NCBI GenBank assembly: GCA_002403115.1
Contig: DHHE01000051.1
Location: 1 to 13,045 of the forward strand
Source: a bacterium UBP2_UBA4780
GTDB lineage: Bacteria > Edwardsbacteria > AC1 > EtOH8
DNA length: 13,045 bases
Direction of reading: 5' to 3'
Shown piece after piece: positions 5,387 to 12,185 of this stretch. The stretch's first letter is position 1; every line of letters starts with the position of its first letter. The translations under genes were made by a program, and so were the position numbers. A model generated the notes under the pieces. That model saw only the letters and a program-made list of their open reading frames with translations. It was not told the DNA's origin and did not search any database.

Positions 5387-6295
5387 ATGAAACTTCTGAA
5401 GAACGTCGACATAAGGGTGGTGTCCGTGCTGCTGGCATTCCTCCTCTGGCTGCACGCGGTCACCGAGAGGGATTTCACCGTGACCTTCGACTGCCCGGTG
5501 GAGCTGGTCAACGTTCCCCATGACCTGGTGCCGGCGGCGACCCTGATGCCGGTTTCCTGCGACATTACGGCCAAAGGCAAGGACATCCTGGCCTTCCGTC
5601 TGAAAACACCGCGGGTGGTGGTTGACGCCGGCAGCCGGAAGGCGAGAAACCTGTCCGTCAGGCTGGCCGAAAGCCACCTGGCGATGCCCTTCGGCCTGGA
5701 GGCCCCGCACGCCGAGTTCCAGCCGGCCGAGCTATCGGTCAGGCTGGACCGCCTGGCCTTCAAGACGGTGCTGGTGGTGCCGGACCTGGCCGGCCAGCCG
5801 GCCGAGGGATTCATAGTCAGCGACTCGACCGCGGCCGAGCCTTGTTCGGCGCGGCTTTGGGGCCCGGAAAAGACGGTGACGCAGACGGACACCATCTTCA
5901 CCGAGCCGATCAGGATAGACGAGCTGAGGGAGAGCCAGAGGCGCGGCGCGCGCCTGGCGCTGCCCGACCCCCGGAACTACCGGGCCGAGCCGGAGTCGGT
6001 CGTGATAAGCCTGGTGTTCGAGAAATCGGGCGAAAGGTTTTTCCGGAACATCCCGCTGTCACTGGCCAACCGCGGAGCCGGATTCCTGGTCGGCTTCTCC
6101 CCGGGGACGGTGGACATCGTGGTGGCCGGGCCCAGAATGCTGCTGGAGCGCACCAGACCGTCCGACATCAGGGTTTTCCTGGACCTCAAGGGCCTGGCCC
6201 CGGGCGGCCACCGGCTCCAGGCGGTTATCGAGCTGCCGGACAGGATGGAGCTGATAGCCGCCACCCCCCGGACCTTCGAGGTGACCATCAGGTGA
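5387..6295 (+). CDS. YbbR-domain protein (CdaR-like), membrane anchored
   Basis: A 302-residue protein with one N-terminal membrane segment (about residues 10-26, VVSVLLAFLLWLHAV) preceded by basic residues. An extracytoplasmic part follows, made of three apparent YbbR-type beta repeats of about 80-90 residues each. The N-terminal pattern N-x-D-x-R-V-x-S-x-L-x-A-F-x-L-W-L is typical of YbbR/CdaR proteins. In Firmicutes CdaR regulates the c-di-AMP cyclase CdaA and is encoded beside it. Here no cdaA is adjacent: gmhA precedes and tsaD follows. The regulatory role is therefore not supported by context. AAGGAA and GGGAAC upstream support the ATG at 5387. The stop overlaps the tsaD GTG start by four bases. 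Confidence 0.8.
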   Translation: MKLLKNVDIRVVSVLLAFLLWLHAVTERDFTVTFDCPVELVNVPHDLVPAATLMPVSCDITAKGKDILAFRLKTPRVVVDAGSRKARNLSVRLAESHLAMPFGLEAPHAEFQPAELSVRLDRLAFKTVLVVPDLAGQPAEGFIVSDSTAAEPCSARLWGPEKTVTQTDTIFTEPIRIDELRESQRRGARLALPDPRNYRAEPESVVISLVFEKSGERFFRNIPLSLANRGAGFLVGFSPGTVDIVVAGPRMLLERTRPSDIRVFLDLKGLAPGGHRLQAVIELPDRMELIAATPRTFEVTIR

Positions 6296-7317
6296 TCGTC
6301 CTGGGCATCGAGACCTCCTGCGACGAGACGGCGGCGGCGGTGGTCGACCAGGGCGGTGTCCGGTCCAACGTCATCCACTCCCAGCAGGTGCACCGGCCTT
6401 TCGGCGGTGTGGTGCCGGAGCTGGCCTCGCGCGACCATCTCAGTAAGATCGTCCAGGTGACGCGCCAGGCGCTGGAAGAAGCCAAGGCCGGCCTTGGCGA
6501 CATCGGGGCGGTGGCGGCCGCCTCCAGCCCGGGCCTGGCCGGGGCCCTGCTGGTGGGAAACTCGTTCGGCCAGGGCCTGGCCCTGTCCATCGGAAAGCCG
6601 TTCGTGCCCGTGAACCACATAGAGGCCCACGTCCACGGGGCCATGCTCGGTGACGGAAGCCTTAAGCCTCCTTTCGTGGCCCTGGTGGTCTCGGGGGGGC
6701 ACACCTCGCTGTTCCACGTCGGGAACGACCTCAGCCTGAGCCTGATGGGCCGGACTCTGGACGACGCGGCCGGGGAGGCCTTCGACAAGGTGGCCAAGAT
6801 GCTGGGCCTGGGGTATCCCGGCGGGCCGGAGATAGAAAAACAGGCGGCCCTGGCCGAGCCGCCCTGGCCCGGGTTTCCGGTGGCCAGCCTGGGGCCTGAG
6901 AGCCTGGACTTCTCCTTCTCCGGCCTGAAGACCGCGGTGCTGAACCGCCTGCTGGCAAAAGGACGGGACTATCTGGAAAAGCTCGAGGCCGGCGAGATCC
7001 GGCGCGTCAGCCGGGGGTTCCAGGAGGCTGTGATCGAAGCCGTCTCGGCCAAGGCCCTGAAGGCTCTTGAGGTTTCCGGCTGCCGGGCCCTGGCCGTGGC
7101 CGGGGGGGTGTCGGTCAACCGGGCTCTGAGGGCGGAGCTGACGACGCTGGCCGGGAGGCACGGGTTCAAGGCGTCATTTCCCCCGCCCGGCCTTTGCACC
7201 GACAACGCGGCCATGGTGGCCTGGAACGCCAGGGCGCTGCTCCTGCTGGACCGGGCCCGGATGCCTGAACCGGCCGTCAGCGCCCGGTCCGCATGGCCGC
7301 GCTACCAAAGGCCATGA
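6292..7317 (+). CDS. tsaD: tRNA N6-threonylcarbamoyladenosine transferase TsaD
   Basis: Transfers the threonylcarbamoyl group to A37 of ANN-decoding tRNAs, working with TsaB, TsaC and TsaE. The Kae1/TsaD ASKHA-fold signature is clear. MIVLGIETSCDETAAAVV opens the protein. H109 and H113 of HIEAHVH bind the metal. LVVSGGHTSL, DDAAGEAFDKVAK, GYPGGPEIE, FSFSGLKTAV and VAGGVSVNRALR follow in the usual order, ending near CTDNAAM. The 341-residue length is normal. I place the start at GTG 6292, which overlaps the ybbR stop (GTGA) and gives the expected MIVLGIETSCDE N-terminus. The frame stays open upstream, but only as read-through of the ybbR region. The stop overlaps the maf ATG. Confidence 0.96.
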   Translation: MIVLGIETSCDETAAAVVDQGGVRSNVIHSQQVHRPFGGVVPELASRDHLSKIVQVTRQALEEAKAGLGDIGAVAAASSPGLAGALLVGNSFGQGLALSIGKPFVPVNHIEAHVHGAMLGDGSLKPPFVALVVSGGHTSLFHVGNDLSLSLMGRTLDDAAGEAFDKVAKMLGLGYPGGPEIEKQAALAEPPWPGFPVASLGPESLDFSFSGLKTAVLNRLLAKGRDYLEKLEAGEIRRVSRGFQEAVIEAVSAKALKALEVSGCRALAVAGGVSVNRALRAELTTLAGRHGFKASFPPPGLCTDNAAMVAWNARALLLLDRARMPEPAVSARSAWPRYQRP

Positions 7318-7904
7318 ACTGGCCAAAGCTGATCCTGGCCTCGGCCTCGCCCCGGCGAGCGGAGCTGTTGCGGCAGGTTGGCGCCGATTTCATCGTCAGG
7401 ATCCCCGTGACCGACGAATCGGCCGGGGGTTCGCCCGGTCCGGCGGCCCTTACGGTGAGGCTGGCCAGACGAAAGGCGCTGGCCGCCCGGGAGTCGCTCC
7501 GGGGCCGCCAGGGGGGGCGCGTCATCCTGGCGGCCGACACCGTGGTCAGTTACCGCCATCACCTCCTGGGCAAGCCGGAGTCGGAGAAAGAGGCTGCCGG
7601 GATGCTGGGTCTTCTGTCCGGGAAAACACACCAGGTGATAACCGGGCTGTGCCTGGCGGGGCCGGGCGGCAGGATGGCCACGGGCCGCGAGACCACCGCG
7701 GTGAAGTTCCGCCGGCTGTCACCGGACACGATCCGGTGGTACCTCTCCACCGGAGAGCACGCGGACAAGGCCGGGGCCTACGGCATCCAGGGGCACGGGG
7801 CGCTGCTGGTGGAGCGGGTGGAAGGGTGCTATTTCAACGTGGTCGGCCTGCCGTTGGCCCTGCTGGATCGCATGCTGACAAAGCTTACGGGGGTGGACAG
7901 ATGA
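7314..7904 (+). CDS. maf: Maf-like nucleoside triphosphate pyrophosphatase
   Basis: Hydrolyses non-canonical or modified NTPs (dTTP/UTP or m7GTP-type substrates, depending on subgroup) to the monophosphate and PPi. The N-terminal ILASASPRRAELL motif, AADTVV with Asp75, LGKPESEKEA and SGKTHQVITGLCL are the Maf hallmarks. The C-terminal GAYGIQGHGALLVERVEGCYFNVVGLPL block confirms it. The 196-residue length is standard. ATG 7314 (MNWPKLIL) overlaps the tsaD stop as ATGA and gives the family's normal N-terminus. An in-frame ATG at 7293 would add seven residues inside tsaD and is less likely. The stop overlaps mtnA in the same way. IQGHGALLVERVEG suggests the dTTP/UTP (YhdE-like) subgroup; that is inference. 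Confidence 0.95.
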   Translation: MNWPKLILASASPRRAELLRQVGADFIVRIPVTDESAGGSPGPAALTVRLARRKALAARESLRGRQGGRVILAADTVVSYRHHLLGKPESEKEAAGMLGLLSGKTHQVITGLCLAGPGGRMATGRETTAVKFRRLSPDTIRWYLSTGEHADKAGAYGIQGHGALLVERVEGCYFNVVGLPLALLDRMLTKLTGVDR

Positions 7905-8926
7905 TCAAGCCGATCGCCTGGGACAAGGGGGCGGTGGTGGTGCTGGACCAGAGGGAACTGCCCCACCGGGTCAGGTACCTGCGGTGCCGCGGCGTGGAGC
8001 AGCTGGCCCGGGCCGTCGAGGTCCTGGCGGTGCGCGGCGCGCCGCTGATAGGCATCGCCGGGGCCTACGGGCTGGCCCTGGGCGTCCGGCGCTCGGCCCC
8101 GGGGACCGTAAAGCGTGATTTCCAAAAGGCTCTCCGGCGCATGGCCCGCACCAGGCCCACCGCCGTCAACCTTTTCTGGGCGCTGGAACGGATGGAGCGG
8201 AGCTTCCGCGACTCGGCCGAGAGGGGGGGGCGGGCGATGCCCGCCAGGATGCTGGGCGAGGCCAGGAGGATCCACGCCGAGGACGCGGCCATTTGCGCCG
8301 GGATCGGCCGGCACGGGGCCGGGCTGATAAAGAAGGGCTCGACCGTACTGACCCACTGCAACACCGGGGCCCTGGCCACCGGCGGCATCGGGACGGCGCT
8401 GGGGATCATCACCACGGCGTACGGCCGGGGCCGGGTGAAGATGGTCTACGTGGACGAGACCAGGCCGCTGCTGCAGGGCGCCCGCCTTACCCTGTGGGAG
8501 CTTCAAAGACAGGGGATCCCGGCCACCCTGGTATGCGACAACATGGCGGCCGGACTGATGGCCGGCGGCCGGGTGGCTTGCGTGTTGGTGGGCGCCGACC
8601 GCATCGCCGACAACGGGGATTTCGCCAACAAGATCGGCACCTACGGCCTGGCGGTTCTGGCCCGGCACCACCGCGTGCCTTTTTACGTGGCCGCGCCCAC
8701 CACCACGGTGGACGTTGCCGTCAAAAGCGGGGCCGCCATACCGGTGGAACACCGGCACCCGGACGAGGTCACCAGCATCCGGGGCAACCCCATCGCCAGG
8801 GCGGGGTCGGCGGCATACAATCCGGCCTTCGACGTCACTCCGGCCGGGCTGGTCACCGCCCTGGTCACCGAGAGGGGGGTGATCCGGCCGCCGTTCGGTT
8901 CGCTTCGTAAAAGATTGTCGTTATAG
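7901..8926 (+). CDS. mtnA: S-methyl-5-thioribose-1-phosphate isomerase
   Basis: Converts 5-methylthioribose-1-phosphate to the ribulose form in methionine salvage. It belongs to the eIF2B-related family. Diagnostic blocks are RGAPLIGIAGAYGLALG, TRPTAVNLFWALERM, LTHCNTGALATGGIGTALG, VDETRPLLQGARLT and GADRIADNGDFANKIGTY. Catalytic residues are C153 and D233, exactly 80 residues apart as in the Bacillus enzyme (C160, D240). The 341-residue length is normal. ATG 7901 overlaps the maf stop. No other salvage genes (mtnP, mtnB, mtnC/D) are in the window. It is the last gene of the tightly packed gmhA-mtnA run. A role in a related nucleoside or ribose-1-phosphate pathway cannot be excluded from sequence alone. 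Confidence 0.94.
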   Translation: MIKPIAWDKGAVVVLDQRELPHRVRYLRCRGVEQLARAVEVLAVRGAPLIGIAGAYGLALGVRRSAPGTVKRDFQKALRRMARTRPTAVNLFWALERMERSFRDSAERGGRAMPARMLGEARRIHAEDAAICAGIGRHGAGLIKKGSTVLTHCNTGALATGGIGTALGIITTAYGRGRVKMVYVDETRPLLQGARLTLWELQRQGIPATLVCDNMAAGLMAGGRVACVLVGADRIADNGDFANKIGTYGLAVLARHHRVPFYVAAPTTTVDVAVKSGAAIPVEHRHPDEVTSIRGNPIARAGSAAYNPAFDVTPAGLVTALVTERGVIRPPFGSLRKRLSL

Positions 8927-8932
8927 ACCCTT

Positions 8933-8948
8933 ATAACAACTTTGTTAT
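8933..8948. promoter_or_regulatory. Short inverted repeat overlapping the -35 box, possible operator
   Basis: ATAACA (8933-8938) and TGTTAT (8943-8948) are perfect complements around ACTT. The right arm ends on the first T of the -35 box at 8948. It could be a repressor operator or chance in an AT-rich stretch; no family is recognised. Confidence 0.25.
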
Positions 8949-8976
8949 TGACAAACACCGGACTAGCCCGTATAAT
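8948..8976 (+). promoter_or_regulatory. Consensus-perfect sigma-70-type promoter
   Basis: TTGACA at 8948-8953 and TATAAT at 8971-8976 are separated by exactly 17 bp. All twelve consensus bases match and the spacing is optimal. It lies in an AT-rich island between mtnA and the TPR gene, in otherwise GC-rich DNA. Transcription would start near 8983, giving a leader of roughly 110 nt before the ATG at 9097. It probably drives the TPR-pepQ-efp-pilT group. Confidence 0.85.
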
Positions 8977-8997
8977 TAAACTGATAACATTCATAAA

Positions 8998-9069
8998 TGG
9001 GCAACCCGTCGATCTTTCCGTCCCGGCAGTCTGGATGGGCGAGAGGGATGAGGGGCATGGTTGCGCCCA
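8998..9069 (+). promoter_or_regulatory. Structured 5' leader, candidate cis-regulatory RNA
   Basis: TGGGC-AACC (8998-9006) can pair with GGTT-GC-GCCCA (9059-9069), leaving a two-base bulge. This closes a ~72-nt domain in the predicted leader. Inside, CCGTCC (9019-9024) can pair with GGATGG (9033-9038, one G-U) around a 9-nt loop, and several G-runs lie at 9037-9055. No known riboswitch or leader family was recognised. The domain ends 27 nt before the ATG at 9097. Seen: the complementarity. Inferred: any regulatory role. Confidence 0.4.
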
Positions 9070-9096
9070 GAGCCGACACTTTCGGGAGGCAGGAAA

Positions 9097-10464
9097 ATGG
9101 CCGATGACAAGATAAAGCTTCTGCCGGAGATCGAGCAGCTCACCGAGAAGCTGCTGGCCGATCCCAAGTCCAGGGTATTCGCCCAGCTGGCCGACGCCTA
9201 CCGCAAGTGCGGTATGTTCGACGAGGCCATTGACACCGCCAAGAGGGGGTTGGAGATCCACCCCCAATACGCGGTGGCCCACCTGATCCTGGGGCGATGC
9301 TATATGTCCAAGAAGATGTACGCCCTGGCCCGGGAGGAATTCGAGCTGACGGTCAGGAACGACCCGCAGAACCTGGTGGGCTTCAGGCTGCTGGCCGAGA
9401 CCTACGAGCGGCAGAACATGTATCCCGAGGCCGTCAAGTACTACCAGATGGTGCTGGACCTGGACCCGACCAATTTCGACATCGCCGAGAAGGTCGAGAA
9501 CCTCAAAGGCGCCATCAAGCCGGACAAACCTCCAAAACCGGAGGCCGCCATCCAGCCGCCGCCGGTTTCCGAGCCGGAGCCGCCGGTGGCGGAGCCCGCC
9601 CCCGAACCGTTCCCGGCAGAGATGGAGACCGTCTCTCAACCCGAGGCAGAACCGGTTCCCGTTCAGATGGCGTTCGAGCCCGGGGCGGGGGGAACCCCCG
9701 AGCCGGCCGAACCAGCCGCCGCGCCGCCGGAAAAGCCGATGGTCGATCCCGTGCCCGATATCCTCCAGGACCTGAACCAGGCTTTGGACGTACCTGAGGC
9801 GCCGCCAGCCGAAGAAACCCGGGCGGGATGGTCCCGAATCCCCGGGGCGCCCGCGGAGCCGGCCTTCGCCGGGGCCGGGGAACCGGCCGGGAAAACCGTC
9901 GAGCCTTCAGGATCCACCGCCACCCTGGCGGAGCTATACGCCTCCCAGGGGCATTTCGAGAAGGCGATCGAGGCCTACCAGGAGCTGATCGCCTCCGAGC
10001 CGGAAAATCAGACCTACAAGGACCGGATGGACGGGCTTCTGGCCAAGGCCTTTCCGGAGATGGGCCCGGCTCCGGAGCTCGGTCCCGCTTCCGGGCCGCC
10101 GGACGTGATCCGGGAGGAACCCAAGCAGGAGAAGCCGGTCGAGGAACAGACGGTGGAGCTGACCGGGATGTTCGCCGAGATGGAGAAGCTGGCGGCCGTC
10201 CCGGAGCCGGAGCCGCCGAAACCAACAGAGGAATCTCCGAAGCTGGAATCGATGTTCTCCCTGGAGGAAAAACCGGCCCAGCCTGCTCCCGAACCGGCCG
10301 CCGCCGCCCTGGGCGCCTTGTTCGCCGAGGAGCCCCAGGCTCCGTCACCGCCGCCAGAAGCCTCCGGGAGCAAGGAGGAGGCGCTTCCCGCCGGCGAACC
10401 CGATGAACCCAAGCAAGACACGGTCTCCAGCTTCCAGTCCTGGCTCAACAGCATCCAAAAGTAG
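9097..10464 (+). CDS. TPR-repeat protein with long Pro/Glu/Ala-rich linkers
   Basis: A 455-residue protein of unassigned function. Three consecutive tetratricopeptide repeats occupy about residues 26-127 (AYRKCGMFDEAIDTAKRGLE, CYMSKKMYALAREEFELTV, TYERQNMYPEAVKYYQMVLD). A linker rich in P, E and A runs from about 145 to 270. A further TPR-like hairpin follows (about 274-320, LYASQGHFEKAIEAYQELI), then a second acidic Pro-rich linker with short FAEMEKL, MFSLEEK and LFAEE motifs. The chain ends in an FQSWLNSIQK tail. No signal peptide or membrane segment is seen, so it is probably a cytoplasmic scaffold. The start is ATG 9097 with GGGAGG and AGGA just upstream; a TTG at 9061 in frame is less likely. 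It is the first gene after the strong promoter and is probably cotranscribed with pepQ, efp and pilT. Confidence 0.85.
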   Translation: MADDKIKLLPEIEQLTEKLLADPKSRVFAQLADAYRKCGMFDEAIDTAKRGLEIHPQYAVAHLILGRCYMSKKMYALAREEFELTVRNDPQNLVGFRLLAETYERQNMYPEAVKYYQMVLDLDPTNFDIAEKVENLKGAIKPDKPPKPEAAIQPPPVSEPEPPVAEPAPEPFPAEMETVSQPEAEPVPVQMAFEPGAGGTPEPAEPAAAPPEKPMVDPVPDILQDLNQALDVPEAPPAEETRAGWSRIPGAPAEPAFAGAGEPAGKTVEPSGSTATLAELYASQGHFEKAIEAYQELIASEPENQTYKDRMDGLLAKAFPEMGPAPELGPASGPPDVIREEPKQEKPVEEQTVELTGMFAEMEKLAAVPEPEPPKPTEESPKLESMFSLEEKPAQPAPEPAAAALGALFAEEPQAPSPPPEASGSKEEALPAGEPDEPKQDTVSSFQSWLNSIQK

Positions 10465-10492
10465 CCGGGGCGGACAAGGCGAACCCGTGGGC

Positions 10493-11605
10493 ATGAAATT
10501 CACCAACAACCCCAAAAAACCAATGCCGATCGACTACAGGAAAAGGATCTCGGCCGCCAGGGCCGCCTTGAGGGACGGCGGGCTGGACGGTCTGATCGTC
10601 ACCGGGCCGGCCAACGTCAGGTACCTGTGCGGCTACAGCGGCAGCTCGGGCATGCTATGGGTGTCTCCCAGGGAAACCGCCTTTTTCACCGATTTTCGCT
10701 ACCAGGAGCAGGTCAAGCGGGAGGTGTCCGCCTCGCGGACGGTGATAATCAGGAGATCCCTGCTGGACGACCTGGTGGAACTGCCGGGGCTTTCAAGGGC
10801 GCGCCGGATCGGCTACGAGGCCGGGCACCTGCTGTGTTCGCAGTTGGAGCGGCTCAACAAAAGCCTGTCACCGCGAAAGCTCAAGTCCACCTTTGGGCTG
10901 GTGGAGAACATCAGGCAGGTCAAGGACGCCGTTGAGCTGGCCAGGATCGCCGGGGCGGCCGCCATCGCCGACCGGGCTTTCTCCGCGATCGTCAAGTTTT
11001 TAAAGCCGGGCCTGACCGAGCGGGCGGTGGCCAACCAGCTGGACTTTCTCCTCAAGAAGTACGGGGCCGACAAGCCGTCATTCGACAGCATCGTGGCCTC
11101 GGGGCCGAACAGCGCCCTGCCTCACGCCCAGCCGGGGGACAGGAAGCTGAGGCGCGGCGATTTCCTGGTGCTGGATTTCGGGGCCAAACGCCAGGGCTAC
11201 TGCTCCGATATGACACGGACGGTCTGCATCGGGAAACCTTCGTCCAGGCATCTCGAGATCTACGCGCTGGTGCAGCGGGCCCAGGCCGAGGGCCTCAGGG
11301 CGGTCCGTCCCGGGGCTCAGGGTAAGACGGCCGACGGGACGGCCCGGCTGGTGATCGAAAGCGCCGGCTACGGGAAATACTTCGGGCACGGGCTGGGGCA
11401 CGGAGTGGGCCTGGAGGTCCACGAGGGTCCGAGGCTGGGGAAGACGTCCCAGGATTTCTTAAAACCGGGCAACGTTGCTACCGTCGAGCCCGGCGTCTAC
11501 CTGCCGGGCTGGGGCGGGGTGCGGATAGAGGACCTGGTGGCGGTGACACCGACGGGATGCCGGATACTGACCCGATCGACGAAGAAGCTCATAACGATCA
11601 AATAA
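10493..11605 (+). CDS. M24 family aminopeptidase (Xaa-Pro peptidase)
   Basis: A metallopeptidase of the pita-bread fold that removes N-terminal residues ahead of proline or splits Xaa-Pro dipeptides. An N-terminal creatinase-like domain (about residues 15-135, ANVRYLCGYSGSSGMLW) precedes the catalytic domain. The five metal ligands are visible: D228 in LDFGA, D239 in SDMTRT, H299 in GHGLGH, and the Glu residues of TVEPGVYLP and RIEDLV. About 370 residues is normal. The start is uncertain: ATG 10493, GTG 10487 (AAGG 7 bases upstream) or ATG 10523 (MPIDYRKR, closest to family N-termini). The open frame into the end of the TPR gene is not needed. An efp gene directly downstream is a common arrangement for pepQ-like genes. 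Whether it is an aminopeptidase P or a prolidase cannot be settled here. Confidence 0.93.
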   Translation: MKFTNNPKKPMPIDYRKRISAARAALRDGGLDGLIVTGPANVRYLCGYSGSSGMLWVSPRETAFFTDFRYQEQVKREVSASRTVIIRRSLLDDLVELPGLSRARRIGYEAGHLLCSQLERLNKSLSPRKLKSTFGLVENIRQVKDAVELARIAGAAAIADRAFSAIVKFLKPGLTERAVANQLDFLLKKYGADKPSFDSIVASGPNSALPHAQPGDRKLRRGDFLVLDFGAKRQGYCSDMTRTVCIGKPSSRHLEIYALVQRAQAEGLRAVRPGAQGKTADGTARLVIESAGYGKYFGHGLGHGVGLEVHEGPRLGKTSQDFLKPGNVATVEPGVYLPGWGGVRIEDLVAVTPTGCRILTRSTKKLITIK

Positions 11606-11621
11606 TCCAAGGACGGGAACA

Positions 11622-12179
11622 GTGGGCAGCACAGCCGATTTCAGAACCGGGATGGCCCTTGATATGGAGGGCCAGCTCTTCTATCTGGTCGAGTTCCAGC
11701 ACGTCAAGCCGGGCAAGGGCGGCGCCTTCGTCCGCACCAAGCTGAAGAACGTCAGGAGCGGCGCGGTGCTGGAGAGGACATTCCGCTCGGGCGAATCCAT
11801 CTCCGAGGTGCGGCTGGAGCGCCGCAAGATGCAGTACCTCTACAACAACGGCGGCTTCTACTACCTGATGGACACCGAAAACTACGACCAGGTGCCCATC
11901 GCCGAGGAGCAGGTGAGCGGCATCAAGGGCTACCTCAAGGAGAACATGGAGGTCCAGGTCCTCAGCCGCGGGGACGAGGTCCTGGGGGTCGAGGTTCCGC
12001 TTTCGGTGGTGCTGGCGGTGACCGAGACCGAACCCGGCTTCAAGGGGGACACCGCCTCCTCGGTCACCAAGCCGGCCAGGCTGGAGACCGGGCTGGTGGT
12101 CCAGGTGCCGCTGTTCATAAACCAGGGAGACGTCCTGAAGGTAGACACCAGGACCGGAAAATATTTAGAAAGGGCCTGA
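11622..12179 (+). CDS. efp: Translation elongation factor P
   Basis: Binds the ribosome between the P and E sites and relieves stalling at polyproline runs. The 185-residue length and the three-domain layout are standard. The N-terminal KOW-like domain contains FQHVKPGKGGAFVRTKLKNV, with Lys32 at the loop tip, equivalent to the modified Lys34 of E. coli. The middle domain has MQYLYNNGGFYYLMDTENYDQ and the C-terminal OB domain ends GDVLKVDTRTGKYLERA. The GTG start at 11622 has AAGGA (11609-11613) at good spacing. No epmA, epmB or earP gene is in the window, so the modification route is unknown. The preceding TPR protein is itself very proline-rich, a plausible EF-P client (inference). Confidence 0.97.
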   Translation: MGSTADFRTGMALDMEGQLFYLVEFQHVKPGKGGAFVRTKLKNVRSGAVLERTFRSGESISEVRLERRKMQYLYNNGGFYYLMDTENYDQVPIAEEQVSGIKGYLKENMEVQVLSRGDEVLGVEVPLSVVLAVTETEPGFKGDTASSVTKPARLETGLVVQVPLFINQGDVLKVDTRTGKYLERA

Positions 12180-12185
12180 CGCCAT

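Noticed and set aside
4738..5901. 387-aa open frame on the minus strand
   Set aside because: It is antisense to gmhA and ybbR and has no family motifs; it is a GC-codon shadow.
5977..7161. 394-aa open frame on the minus strand
   Set aside because: It is antisense to ybbR and tsaD, which are both convincing by motif content; no domain or ribosome site supports it.
8998..9069. 72-nt folded segment as a tRNA
   Set aside because: There is no T-loop consensus, no proper D-arm or anticodon arm, and the closing stem is bulged.
9061..9096. Upstream TTG start for the TPR protein
   Set aside because: ATG 9097 has GGGAGG and AGGA just upstream, whereas TTG 9061 has no good ribosome site and lies in the structured leader.
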